Source: Desulfosoma caldarium
GTDB lineage: Bacteria; Desulfobacterota; Syntrophobacteria; Syntrophobacterales; DSM-9756
NCBI RefSeq assembly: GCF_003751385.1
Contig: NZ_RJVA01000016.1
Coordinates: 62,001-126,000, forward strand
DNA: 64,000 bases
Direction of reading: 5' to 3'
A program made the position numbers and the translations under genes. Positions 17,979 to 26,570 of this stretch are shown here, one piece after another; position 1 is the first letter of the stretch; every line of letters begins with the position of its first letter. The notes beneath the pieces are model-generated. The model made no database searches. It saw only the letters and a list, made by a program, of their open reading frames with translations, and had not been told where the DNA came from.

Positions 17979-18037
17979 TAGGTGCCGGCGTCCTGCGGCT
18001 TCGGACGGCTCAGCGCGGTGGTCGGCCAACCCCAAAG
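17958..18037 (-). promoter_or_regulatory. Predicted antiterminator pairing in the aroF leader
   Basis: The leader segment at 18024-18037 (minus strand CTTTGGGGTTGGCC) lies within codons 20-25 of the leader peptide. It is complementary over 14 positions, with one G-U, to 17958-17971 (minus strand GGCTAACCCCAAAG), which is the terminator loop plus the loop-proximal arm bases. The core is 11 nt (18026-18036 with 17959-17969). This pairing and the terminator stem exclude each other. A ribosome stalled at the aromatic codons would leave the upstream segment free to pair; a ribosome reaching the stop codon would cover it. Inferred by eye, without free-energy calculation. Confidence 0.7.
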
Positions 18038-18096
18038 GGGTCGCAATACCACCCATAATAAAAGTAAAAGCCCTGAACCGTGCCGATGCGCTGCAT
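18010..18096 (-). CDS. Aromatic-rich leader peptide of the aroF-tyrA-aroB operon
   Basis: A 28-codon reading frame runs from ATG (18096) to TGA (18010-18012), with GAGGAAA about nine bases upstream. Residues 10-17 read FYFYYGWY: two Phe, four Tyr and one Trp codon in eight, with another Phe at residue 21. Such a density in a tiny frame directly before an intrinsic terminator and a DAHP synthase gene is the mark of a ribosome-mediated attenuator sensing charged tRNA-Tyr, tRNA-Phe and tRNA-Trp. The frame has no other recognisable function. Confidence 0.82.
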   Translation of the reverse strand: MQRIGTVQGFYFYYGWYCDPFGVGRPPR

Positions 18097-18153
18097 ACTA
18101 TTTTCCTCTATTTGTTTCATCACACCGTGCGTACCTTAAGCGCACGCATGGTC

Positions 18154-18183
18154 CTTATAGGCAAGAGCCCTCAAGCATGTCAA
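18154..18183 (-). promoter_or_regulatory. Sigma-70-type promoter of the aroF leader transcript
   Basis: On the minus strand TTGACA (18178-18183), an 18-bp spacer and TATAAG (18154-18159). A start site near 18147 would give about 50 nt before the leader peptide ATG. Both boxes are near-consensus. Confidence 0.7.
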
Positions 18184-18247
18184 GGGGCAAAGTTGATTTT
18201 TTCACGTTCGGTGAAAAAGGCCGGCCGTGGTGGCGACGAACTTTTTC

Positions 18248-18276
18248 TTGACAACATTTGGGGAGTTGCCTATAGG
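18248..18276 (+). promoter_or_regulatory. Sigma-70-type promoter of rplM-rpsI
   Basis: TTGACA at 18248-18253, a 17-bp spacer and TATAGG at 18271-18276, about 50 bp before the rplM start. It is divergent from the aroF leader promoter; the two -35 boxes are 64 bp apart. Confidence 0.65.
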
Positions 18277-18325
18277 ACTGAACTTCGAGTCGGACACGTA
18301 ACGTGGTTTAAGTGGAGAACTTTCG

Positions 18326-18766
18326 ATGAAAACGACGAGTGCCAAGTTCGATCCCAATGGAAGAAAATGGATTGTGGTGGACGCTGACGGCCAGATCCTC
18401 GGCCGACTGGCCAGTGAAATTGCCGTGAGGCTTCGAGGTAAGCATCTGCCGACCTTCACTCCCCATGTGGATACGGGCGATTTCGTGGTGGTCATTAACG
18501 CCGCCAAGGTACGTTTGACCGGCCGCAAGTGGGAGCAAAAAAAATACTATCGGCATTCCGGATACCCTGGAGGCCTCAAGGTCACGACGGCCAAGAAGCT
18601 GAACCAAGAACATCCCGAACGGCTCATTAAGTATGCCGTTCGAGGCATGTTGCCCAAGAATCGCCTCGGCCGCAAGCTTCTCAAGAAACTGAAAGTCTAC
18701 AGTGGCGCCGAGCATCCTCATGAGGCCCAGCAACCCACTGCCCTGAAACTGGGCAGCCGCGAGTAG
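18326..18766 (+). CDS. rplM: 50S ribosomal protein L13
   Basis: 146 residues of the usual L13 length. Family features: [49 protein letters not shown] (residues about 28-56, read in parts), [11 protein letters not shown] and [14 protein letters not shown]13 is an early assembly protein of the large ribosomal subunit. It is followed 15 bp later by rpsI, the conserved gene pair in bacteria. Confidence 0.98.
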   Translation: MKTTSAKFDPNGRKWIVVDADGQILGRLASEIAVRLRGKHLPTFTPHVDTGDFVVVINAAKVRLTGRKWEQKKYYRHSGYPGGLKVTTAKKLNQEHPERLIKYAVRGMLPKNRLGRKLLKKLKVYSGAEHPHEAQQPTALKLGSRE

Positions 18767-18781
18767 TCAAGGAGTCGTCCC

Positions 18782-19174
18782 ATGGCGGAACAGAGTTTTT
18801 ATGCGACGGGAAAGCGTAAAACGGCGGTCGCTCGAGTCTGGCTCAAACCCGGGACCGGTCGCATCGTGATCAACAACAAGCCCATTGACGAATACATTGT
18901 ACGCGAAACCAGCAAGATGGTCATTCATCAGCCCTTGATGCTTACGGGCACCTTTGGCAAGCTGGATGTGTTTGTCAATGTGAGGGGCGGTGGCTTGAGC
19001 GGTCAGGCTGGGGCCATCAAGCACGGCATCTCCAGGGCGCTCATTGAGTTCAACCCCGAGTTCCGCCAGGTCCTGAAGCGCGCCGGGTTGATCACTCGGG
19101 ATGCCCGCATTAAGGAACGAAAGAAATACGGCCAGCGCGGCGCACGGGCTCGATTCCAATACTCCAAGCGGTAA
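18782..19174 (+). CDS. rpsI: 30S ribosomal protein S9
   Basis: 130 residues. It begins with [17 protein letters not shown] and ends with the conserved basic tail [12 protein letters not shown], which reaches the ribosomal P-site. [19 protein letters not shown] is also typical. It is co-transcribed with rplM. Confidence 0.98.
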   Translation: MAEQSFYATGKRKTAVARVWLKPGTGRIVINNKPIDEYIVRETSKMVIHQPLMLTGTFGKLDVFVNVRGGGLSGQAGAIKHGISRALIEFNPEFRQVLKRAGLITRDARIKERKKYGQRGARARFQYSKR

Positions 19175-19270
19175 GATTCCTACCCGAGACACCATCTTCC
19201 TTGCTCAGGGGCTCTCGCCAACGGTGTGGGCCCCTAAAATTTGTTTGGGGCTCAGTCCAGGGAGGCGGCC

Positions 19271-20308
19271 ATGGTTCCAGTGTCCATTGCCGGCGCGTCG
19301 GGGTATACGGGCTTTGAGTTGATTCGGCTTTTGAGCGGGCATCCTCGAGTGCGGATAAGCGCAATCACGTCGCGAGCCAATCAGGGGGAGAGCCTCTCCG
19401 ACGTGTATCCGGCCGTGCGCGGCCACTGTGACTTGCGTTTTGAAGACACAGACCCTGACGTGTTGACTCGAGGGGCGCAGCTGGTCTTTACTGCCCTGCC
19501 CCACCAAGCGGCCATGGACATCATTCCATCTCTGTTGGATCGCGGGATCAGGGTGGTGGACCTGAGTGCGGATTTTCGGTTTCGAGATGCTTCCGTCTAT
19601 GAAGCCTGGTATCAAAAGCACAGTGCGCCTCACCTGTTGGGCGAAGCCGTCTATGGCCTTCCAGAACTGCATCGTGAAAGGATCGCAAACGCGCGCCTGG
19701 TGGGCAACCCTGGATGTTATTCCACGAGCGTCATTCTTGGCTGCGCTCCGCTTCTTCAAGCAAAACTCATCGTGGCGGAAAGCATTATCGCCGATGCCAA
19801 GTCGGGAGTGAGTGGAGCCGGTCGAGGTTTGTCTCTCACGACCCATTATTGTGAAGTTAACGACGGGTTTCGTGCCTACAAGGTGGCCGAACACCGCCAC
19901 ACGCCCGAAATAGAACAGGAACTGAGTTTTCTGGCAGGAAAACCCGTGCGCATCAACTTCACGCCGCACCTTGTACCCATGAGTCGCGGGATTCTGAGCA
20001 CCATTTACGCGCAGTTGGAACCGGGCGTCAATGAACAGCACGTGGCGGAAGCTTTTCACGCATTTTATGCGTCGGCCCGCTTTGTGCGACTCTGCCCTTC
20101 GGGCCATTTTCCCACAACGCTCCAAGTCCGTGGCAGTAATTACTGCGATCTGGCCTGGAAGGTGGATTCTCGCACGGGCCGTGTTATCGTCATTTCCGTC
20201 ATCGACAACCTGACACGCGGCGCTTCGGGCCAAGCCGTGTGCAACATGAACCTCATGCTCGGCTTTCCGGAAGACTGCGGGTTGGAAGCCGCCCCATGGC
20301 AGCCGTGA
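19271..20308 (+). CDS. argC: N-acetyl-gamma-glutamyl-phosphate reductase
   Basis: 345 residues from an ATG at 19271 preceded by GGGAGGCGG. The NADP-binding N-terminus VSIAGASGYTGFELIRLL, the catalytic Cys motif VGNPGCYSTSVILG (about residue 148), SGVSGAGRGLS and FTPHLVPMSRGIL identify ArgC. It reduces N-acetyl-glutamyl phosphate to the semialdehyde in arginine synthesis. It follows rpsI by 96 bp; its stop is 56 bp before the preferred truA start. Confidence 0.96.
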   Translation: MVPVSIAGASGYTGFELIRLLSGHPRVRISAITSRANQGESLSDVYPAVRGHCDLRFEDTDPDVLTRGAQLVFTALPHQAAMDIIPSLLDRGIRVVDLSADFRFRDASVYEAWYQKHSAPHLLGEAVYGLPELHRERIANARLVGNPGCYSTSVILGCAPLLQAKLIVAESIIADAKSGVSGAGRGLSLTTHYCEVNDGFRAYKVAEHRHTPEIEQELSFLAGKPVRINFTPHLVPMSRGILSTIYAQLEPGVNEQHVAEAFHAFYASARFVRLCPSGHFPTTLQVRGSNYCDLAWKVDSRTGRVIVISVIDNLTRGASGQAVCNMNLMLGFPEDCGLEAAPWQP

Positions 20309-20364
20309 ACGGGCCCTTTGCGGACGCGTGCCCCTCGGTGAAGGACGCCCTTGAAAAGGCTTCT

Positions 20365-21168
20365 ATGGCCTTTGACCCTCAGAGGAAAAGGAACTTCAAG
20401 CTCGTTCTGGAATACGATGGATCGCACTACCACGGATGGCAGCGCCAAAAGGGAGTGCTCACGCTTCAGGAAGTGGTGGAATCCAAACTGGGCATCATGC
20501 TCGGCCGGCCCGTGACGGTGCGGGCCTCGGGCCGCACCGATGCGGGTGTGCACGCACTGGGGCAGGTGATCAATTTCTACGCCAGGACGCGGCTGACCCC
20601 TCAAGATTTTCAAAGGGGTTTGAACGGCCTTTTGCCTCCGGATATTGTGGTTCGGCATGCGGAAGAGGTGCCCGATTCCTTTCATGCGTCGTATTCGGCG
20701 GTGAGTAAGACCTACGAGTACCGCATTCTCAATCGCCCACTGCCATCGGCCCTGGAACGCCTTCGTGCCTGGCACGTGCCCAAGCCCTTGGAGTTGGAAA
20801 AGATCCAACAGTGCCTTCCCGTGCTGCTGGGAACGCGCGATTTTCGGGCCTTTATGGCTGCCGGATCTTCCGTGACCCAGACCGTGCGCACCATGATGGC
20901 GGCGCACGCCTGGCGGCCCGATGCCGATCATCTGTATTTTCGCTTTCAGGCCACGGGGTTTTTGCGGCATATGGTGCGCAATCTCGTGGGTACGTTGGTT
21001 CAAGCCGGCCGCGGCCTCATGGGACCGGAAGAACTTGAGGCGATTCTTGAGAGTCGGGATCGAAGCCGGGCGGGCATCACGGCGCCGGCCCATGGACTCT
21101 ACCTGGTTTGCGTCGATTACGGGAGGGAAGAAAAGCGCAACGCACAGCAAAGAGGGGACATGACATGA
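20365..21168 (+). CDS. truA: tRNA pseudouridine(38-40) synthase TruA
   Basis: 267 residues from the ATG at 20365 (AAAAGG six bases upstream), which matches the usual family length. An in-frame ATG at 20296, overlapping argC and preceded by GGAAG, would add 23 residues and is a real alternative. LVLEYDGSHYHGWQRQ, the catalytic-Asp motif ASGRTDAGVHALGQV, YEYRI and the C-terminal GFLRHMVRNLVGTL are diagnostic. It modifies the tRNA anticodon arm. Its stop overlaps the start of the aminotransferase (ATGA). Confidence 0.95.
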   Translation: MAFDPQRKRNFKLVLEYDGSHYHGWQRQKGVLTLQEVVESKLGIMLGRPVTVRASGRTDAGVHALGQVINFYARTRLTPQDFQRGLNGLLPPDIVVRHAEEVPDSFHASYSAVSKTYEYRILNRPLPSALERLRAWHVPKPLELEKIQQCLPVLLGTRDFRAFMAAGSSVTQTVRTMMAAHAWRPDADHLYFRFQATGFLRHMVRNLVGTLVQAGRGLMGPEELEAILESRDRSRAGITAPAHGLYLVCVDYGREEKRNAQQRGDMT

Positions 21169-22373
21169 AACTTTCACAACGGGTTCGCCAGGTCAAACCC
21201 TCGGCGACGCTTACCATCAATGCCAAAGCCAAGGCTCTGCGCAGCCAGGGCGTGCGGGTTATCAGTTTCGGTGTCGGGGAACCCGATTTTAACACGCCCC
21301 ACCCCATCGGACAAATGGCCGTTCAAGCGCTCTTCAGAGGGCAGACCCGTTATACTCCCGTTCAGGGCATCAAAGAACTGAAGGAAGCCGTGATTCGGAC
21401 CATTCAGGCGGATTACGGCCTGTACTATGAACCCGACGAAGTGCTCGTCTCGTGCGGCGGCAAGCATTGCCTCTACAACCTGTTTCAAGCCGTGCTCGAC
21501 CCGGGCGATGAAGTGATCATTCCCAGCCCCTATTGGGTTTCCTACCCAGACATGGTGCGGCTGGCCGGTGCGGAACCCGTGTTCGTACCCTGCGCTGAAT
21601 CACGGGGCTTTAAAATGGCGCCCGAAGATCTTCGAAAGGCCATCACGGCGCGCACCCGTTTGCTCATTCTCAACAGCCCTTCAAATCCCACAGGGGCCCA
21701 TTATCGGCCCGAAGAACTGCGAGCCCTGGCTGATGTGCTCATGGATTACGACCAGGTGATGATCGTCTCTGATGACATTTATTACCGCATCCTTTTTGAT
21801 GAGGCGCCGTGGGCCAACATCGCCATGGTGGAACCGCGGCTTAAGGCCCGCACCTTTGTGGTCAACGGCGTGAGCAAGACCTACGCCATGACGGGCTGGC
21901 GCATTGGCTACCTGCTGGGAGACCGCGAAGTGATCAAGGCGGCGGGAAAAATTCAGAGCCAGTCCACCAGTAATCCGTCCTCTGTGGCCCAATGGGCGGC
22001 CGTGGCGGCCCTTTCGGGAGATCAGGACACTTGCCGGCACATGGTACAGGTGTTTGCTGAAAGGAGGACCTATGTCATGGACCGGCTTCGGCACATTCCC
22101 GGCATCACGTGCCATGTGCCGGACGGCGCGTTTTACGTGTTTCCCAACGTGAGCGCCTACTACGGCCATGCGGTGGGCGGGCGCCTTCTTCAGGGGTCCA
22201 CGGACATGGCCGATTACCTCATGGACGAGGTGCACCTGGCCGTGGTGCCCGGGGACGCTTTCGGAGAAGATCGCTGTATTCGACTCTCCTTTGCCCTGTC
22301 CTTGGAAGAACTGCGCGAAGGATTTGACCGGCTGGAACGGGCGCTTCAAAAGCTCACACCCACGGCGACCTAA
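21165..22373 (+). CDS. Pyridoxal-phosphate aminotransferase, class I/II (aspartate/aromatic type)
   Basis: 402 residues from an ATG overlapping the truA stop by 4 bp, with AGAGGGG upstream. Fold-type I landmarks: FGVGEPDFNTP at the N-terminus, LNSPSNPTGAHY (cofactor-ring Asn), SDDIYYRILFDEAP, the PLP-lysine motif VNGVSKTYAMTGWRIGYL and RLSFALS with the carboxylate-binding Arg. The subgroup resembles aspartate aminotransferase type I-b, which often also accepts prephenate or aromatic 2-oxo acids. It could thus complete Tyr/Phe synthesis begun by the nearby aro/tyrA genes, but that is inference. Confidence 0.9.
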   Translation: MKLSQRVRQVKPSATLTINAKAKALRSQGVRVISFGVGEPDFNTPHPIGQMAVQALFRGQTRYTPVQGIKELKEAVIRTIQADYGLYYEPDEVLVSCGGKHCLYNLFQAVLDPGDEVIIPSPYWVSYPDMVRLAGAEPVFVPCAESRGFKMAPEDLRKAITARTRLLILNSPSNPTGAHYRPEELRALADVLMDYDQVMIVSDDIYYRILFDEAPWANIAMVEPRLKARTFVVNGVSKTYAMTGWRIGYLLGDREVIKAAGKIQSQSTSNPSSVAQWAAVAALSGDQDTCRHMVQVFAERRTYVMDRLRHIPGITCHVPDGAFYVFPNVSAYYGHAVGGRLLQGSTDMADYLMDEVHLAVVPGDAFGEDRCIRLSFALSLEELREGFDRLERALQKLTPTAT

Positions 22374-22738
22374 CCTCTTTGGCAAGGCCGGACCTTTGCG
22401 GCCATAAAAGATCCCCCCGATAGGGGGAGTCCTTAATCGTTGCCCAACGCGAGGTCGGTTGACCTTCGGGCACCAAGTGACCAACCCGAGCGGAACATCG
22501 CTTATGGCCGGCCAGCGGTTGAGCGAATTCTACTCCCTAATCACATTGGGAGGCCCGCTTTCACGCAGGCACCACCGCCCTTGTGCATACTTTCCTCGCC
22601 CCGCATCACGGACGATCGGCTCATGGGAGCGAGGAGGCTTTGAGGAAAGTGGTGCATTGAGGAACGGAACGGGCGAGCAGCCCGGTGGCGCGCAAAGGGC
22701 GGCCAGGACGGGCCGTTCACCCTTGCGCGCCGAGGGCT
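22374..22738. other. Convergent intergenic region, no gene seen
   Basis: 365 bp between the aminotransferase and the CoA-transferase stop codons. A short hairpin (CCCCC-GATA-GGGGG, about 22412-22427) is visible but lacks a T-run. Near 22386-22402 GGCCG and CGGCC flank a short loop. No convincing coding sequence or promoter was found. Confidence 0.4.
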
Positions 22739-24163
22739 TTAGATGATGCCTTTTTCTTTAAGTTGCTGTAGCTTGCCTTTCCCGAGGCCAAGATACTTTT
22801 GGTAGATGAACTCGTTGTCCCCACCCACAGGGCGGCAGATCCACTTGATGCGCCCCGGCGTGCGGCTCATGGACTTAAAGGATGAATTCTGAATGACCAG
22901 TTCGCCGTAGTAAGGATCTTTGCGTCTGACAAAAGTTTCCCGTACCCGCCAGTGCTCACGGGTCAGCACATCCGTGGGGGTTTCCAGTCGTCCCGTCACC
23001 ACGGTGCCCTTTTTGTCGGGGCGCCGACTGTATTCGGTGAGCATTTGCAGGATTTCTTCCGACGTGTAGTTTTCGGTAAACTTTTCAATTTCATGCTGGA
23101 TTTTTGGCTGGTTTTCCGGCGTCAGCCGTTCCTTGATGGTGGGAAACATCTTTTGCAGATCGGGCCGGTTCATGATTTCACACAGAGCGGCCCAGTTGGG
23201 ATCCGTAAACCCAGACATAAAGGTGTACCCGTCTTTGCACTTCACATAGGTGTAGGGAAAGACGGCGTAGTCGTAATTGCCGGCTCGAGGCATTTCGTTG
23301 CCGCTCATGTGGTAGTACTGCATCAGGTAGTTGGAAATGGAGAGAAGTCCTTCGGGCGGCGAGCAGTCCACGAACTGCCCTTTTCCGGTGCGCCTTTTAA
23401 CCAGCATGGCCGCTTGAATACCGAAAGCCGCCCAGGCGCCACCCACATACCAACCCATCCAGTTACCGGATTTGAGGGGCCTTTTGTATTCGGGGGGCAC
23501 TTCAGGGTCCAGATCCGGTTCGCCGGTAACGGACATGATGACGCCGCGCGCCTGGGCCACGATGTCGTAGTCGGGCTGGTTGCTGAATTTTTCCGAATCT
23601 TCCCCAAAATGGCCCATGCTGTGCATCCCGCAATAGATTAACCCAGGATTTAAGGCCTTCAGCTGCTCATAGCCGAGACCGAGACGGTCCATATACCCCG
23701 GTTTAAAGCCTTCGATGACCACGTCGGCCTTGGAAGCCAGAGTACGAAACATGGCCTGGCCTTCGGCAGATTCCAAGTTCAGCGTGATGTGAAACTTGTT
23801 CCTCGCCTCGGTCAGATAGGCCAAACCCGTGTCCTTAACCATGATGCCGTAGGGCGTCATCTTGCGGGCCAGATCCCCTGCCGGCGGTTCAATGCGAATC
23901 ACCTCCGCGCCGAATTCCGCCAAGATGGACGAGGCGTACAAAGCGCCGAAATGGGCGTAGCTCACATCCAGGACCACCATGTCGTCCAAGGCTTCGGGTT
24001 TTCGAAACGTGTCTTTGGGATTCGTTTCGCAATAAGCCCATTTGGCATACTGTTCATTGATGGCAAGACCCACTATGGTTTTGTCTTCCTTGAGCATGGC
24101 CGCCAGGGCGTCGTCATCGAACATATCATCATAAACCGAAGGTCCCCGTTTCTTGTCCGTCAT
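22739..24163 (-). CDS. Class III CoA-transferase (CaiB/BaiF family), longer subunit
   Basis: 474 residues. An N-terminal extension of about 60 residues precedes the CaiB core: [54 protein letters not shown], the catalytic-Asp region [13 protein letters not shown], and [15 protein letters not shown]. The C-terminal domain includes [18 protein letters not shown]. The family moves CoA from an acyl-CoA donor to a carboxylic acid. It lies 34 bp after a second homologous gene, which suggests a heteromeric transferase as known for benzylsuccinate or carnitine-type enzymes. The substrate is unknown. Confidence 0.88.
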   Translation of the reverse strand: MTDKKRGPSVYDDMFDDDALAAMLKEDKTIVGLAINEQYAKWAYCETNPKDTFRKPEALDDMVVLDVSYAHFGALYASSILAEFGAEVIRIEPPAGDLARKMTPYGIMVKDTGLAYLTEARNKFHITLNLESAEGQAMFRTLASKADVVIEGFKPGYMDRLGLGYEQLKALNPGLIYCGMHSMGHFGEDSEKFSNQPDYDIVAQARGVIMSVTGEPDLDPEVPPEYKRPLKSGNWMGWYVGGAWAAFGIQAAMLVKRRTGKGQFVDCSPPEGLLSISNYLMQYYHMSGNEMPRAGNYDYAVFPYTYVKCKDGYTFMSGFTDPNWAALCEIMNRPDLQKMFPTIKERLTPENQPKIQHEIEKFTENYTSEEILQMLTEYSRRPDKKGTVVTGRLETPTDVLTREHWRVRETFVRRKDPYYGELVIQNSSFKSMSRTPGRIKWICRPVGGDNEFIYQKYLGLGKGKLQQLKEKGII

Positions 24164-24197
24164 ACTCGTCCTCCTGCGTCACCTGGTTCAGTCCCTG

Positions 24198-25532
24198 CTA
24201 GGCCAGTTTCAGTCCGCTCTTGCCATCCCAATCGGGCGGCGGACAATGAGAGGGTATGTCCGGGTTCCATTGGAAAATGACCTTTTCCGCTTTGAGCTTT
24301 TCCACTTCGTCGTGGGGAAGCCCGAGAAGTTTGGTCAGCACGTACTCATTATCAAACCCCAGAGGACGACACCCCCACAGAATCCGGCTGGGTGTTTCGC
24401 TCATGCGCGGCGGGTACACTTGCTGAACCATGGGCCCGTAAAGGGCGTCTTCGTATTCTTGCACGGTGCCTCGTTGGCGATAGTGAGGGCGGTAATAGGC
24501 GTCTTTGGCCGTGATGACCCGCGATGCGGCAAAGCCGTATTGGGCACCCAGGGCTTCCACTTCTTCGACTTTCTTGGTACGTGTCCAGGCGTCGATGATC
24601 TGCAAAAGTTCTCGGGCGTTTTCGTCCTTAAGCCGCTCCAGCGGGTCGGCGAATTTTTGGTACAGTTCCGGACGGCCCATGGCCTGGCACAGACCTTTGA
24701 AAGAGGCATCATCAAAGGCGGCCAAAGCGATCCAGCCGTCGGTGCAGTCGAAAAGATCCGACGGACACACGGCCAGGTCGCGGTTGCCGGATCGAGGGCG
24801 ATCCTTTCCTGTAAGGTAGGCGTAGAGCCAGGTCCAATCCAGAAAGCGAATGACATTTTCTACCTGCATGTAGTCGATGAACTGGCCTTCTCCTGTGCGC
24901 TCTCGATAGTTCAAGGCGGCCATAATGGCCACGGCGCACATCAAGGCCGTGATCCAGTCGGCGATCCAAACCCCCGACTTGATGGGTCCTCGGCCTTCAA
25001 AGCCCGTAATGGACGAAAGGGCGCCCATGCTTTGGGCCACGGCATCATAGCTGGTTCGCCCCGTCCACGGTCCCCAGCTGCCATAGCCGGACACGTGGAG
25101 CTGAATGATGCGCGGATTCACTTCTCTTAGTTCCTTATAGCTTAAGCCCCATTCCGCCATGCGGCCCGGTGTCAGGTTGTCCGCCACCACGTCGGCCTTT
25201 TTGACCATCTCCAAGAAAAGTTCTTTGGCCTTGGGATGGCCCAAGTGCATTCCCACCCAGTATTTGTTGTGGTTTTCAATCTCCAGCCCGGGCGACATAT
25301 TTTTCCAGAAAAAGGCGTAAGGCGTCACAAAGCGCATCTGGTCGCCCTTTTGCCCCTCGAACTTGATCACCTCGGCTCCGAATTCGGCCAGGTAATCGCA
25401 GCACGCCGGGCCCAGCAACACGGAGCAGACCTCAAGGACCCGTACGCCCTCCAGGGGCATTCGTTTGCCAAAGAGATTTTCCACATTGAACAGTTCTTTC
25501 ATGCGCTCCTGATACGATTTGCCTTGGTCCAT
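24198..25532 (-). CDS. Class III CoA-transferase (CaiB/BaiF family), second subunit
   Basis: 444 residues. Core motifs: [30 protein letters not shown] (residues about 30-60, read in parts), [23 protein letters not shown], the catalytic-Asp region [18 protein letters not shown] and [20 protein letters not shown]. The C-terminal [17 protein letters not shown] mirrors its downstream neighbour. Both subunits retain an Asp at the active-site position. GGAGG precedes the ATG. It is the first gene of the two-gene unit. Confidence 0.88.
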   Translation of the reverse strand: MDQGKSYQERMKELFNVENLFGKRMPLEGVRVLEVCSVLLGPACCDYLAEFGAEVIKFEGQKGDQMRFVTPYAFFWKNMSPGLEIENHNKYWVGMHLGHPKAKELFLEMVKKADVVADNLTPGRMAEWGLSYKELREVNPRIIQLHVSGYGSWGPWTGRTSYDAVAQSMGALSSITGFEGRGPIKSGVWIADWITALMCAVAIMAALNYRERTGEGQFIDYMQVENVIRFLDWTWLYAYLTGKDRPRSGNRDLAVCPSDLFDCTDGWIALAAFDDASFKGLCQAMGRPELYQKFADPLERLKDENARELLQIIDAWTRTKKVEEVEALGAQYGFAASRVITAKDAYYRPHYRQRGTVQEYEDALYGPMVQQVYPPRMSETPSRILWGCRPLGFDNEYVLTKLLGLPHDEVEKLKAEKVIFQWNPDIPSHCPPPDWDGKSGLKLA

Positions 25533-26440
25533 TCAGATACCTCCTCTTGGTTGGCGAACCGATGTTCAGGCCCGAATTCCTCGAGCCGGCCTTGGGTGGG
25601 ATGGAACGGGACGGTGCCCTCGAACCGCTCGGGGTCAACGCTGCAGCGCAGGACATGATGACCGGTCCAGGGTCAACGGGAGGAAGGTACGAGAGTCGCG
25701 AGACGATTCGATGGCGAAGGAGAAGGTACCGAAGAGGAGCCCTCGTGTGCGCCCGAACGGTCTTTTAGGATGAATCAGGTTTGCTTCTAGCAAAATTCCT
25801 TCGCCAGGGTCAAGGAGGATTTCTCGGAAAGGCGCTCGGATTTTCGGCACCGGTGATGAAGGGGTCTTGAGGGAACCGCAGCCTCGCGGTACGGGGGCTT
25901 GGTCCTAGGGTAAAAAATCGCAACGGCAATGATGAATCTGGTCTCCCGCTTTTGCGGGAGTGACATGGAGGCCAGTAACTTTGGTTTCCCGCTTTCGCGG
26001 GCATGACAGGACGCTGGACAATCCGTGATTCCCGCCCAAGCGGTTATCTCCACAGCTTTACCCATGGCGGAAGCCGTCGGGGTTGTTATCGACCGGCGAA
26101 GTGGAATTTCGACGTGCATGCCCGTGGGGCAGCCATTGAGCGAGGTCATTCCCGCGCAAGGGGAAATCCAGAGCTTTTCTCGCCCAGGAATGACAAGGCT
26201 GAGGGGCACGGGATGGCGCTGAGTTGCTCCAGCGGCCTGCGGATGCGCGAAAAATATCATGAGCCGTTTGATGAGTTCCACGTGTGTTCCTTGCTGTCTG
26301 CAGGGCGAGGACGATGCCGTAGGGGGAATCGATGCTCTTTTTACCGAGAATCTTCTGAGCGTGTGATGCACGCCGTTTGTGTGTCATGAAGCTTTCCCAT
26401 GGTTCAAGCCGTCCGCAGGGCCTTGGCATCGGGTTTTGGG
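25533..26440. other. Gene-free divergent region
   Basis: About 900 bp between the divergent CoA-transferase and liv operons. Apart from the palindromic repeat cluster at 25941-26196, no gene is supported. Open frames here are short and run through the repeats. The promoter for the CoA-transferase operon should lie near 25540-25700 but was not resolved. Confidence 0.5.
25941..26196. repeat. Cluster of REP-like palindromic repeats
   Basis: Five imperfect copies of a unit of the type GTCATTCCCGCnnAAGCGGG are visible at about 25941-25964, 25983-26007, 26025-26046, 26143-26170 and (inverted) 26176-26196. The first two contain near-perfect hairpins (TCCCGCTTTTGCGGGA; CCCGCTTTCGCGGG). Copies 4 and 5 face each other. 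Spacers are irregular, so this is not a CRISPR array. Such dispersed repeats are common between genes in related bacteria. Confidence 0.75.
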
Positions 26441-26469
26441 TTGACAGATGCGGGCGAGTCAAGTAGAGA
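26441..26469 (+). promoter_or_regulatory. Candidate promoter of the liv operon
   Basis: TTGACA at 26441-26446, a 17-bp spacer and TAGAGA at 26464-26469, about 100 bp upstream of livJ. The -35 is perfect; the -10 is weak. Confidence 0.45.
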
Positions 26470-26570
26470 CCATGACGTCTTTTTCAGTGAGTGATCTTGG
26501 GGTGTTGGAAGAATGTTTTGATGCGTGGTAAGGAAGTTTGTTGATTTCAACGAGACACGAGGAGGGATTT

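Noticed and set aside
22410-22430. Intrinsic terminator after the aminotransferase gene
   Set aside because: A CCCCC/GGGGG hairpin exists but has no T-run on either strand, so it does not meet the criteria.
25941-26196. CRISPR-like array
   Set aside because: Repeat units are short, palindromic, imperfect and irregularly spaced, one is inverted, and no cas gene is nearby.
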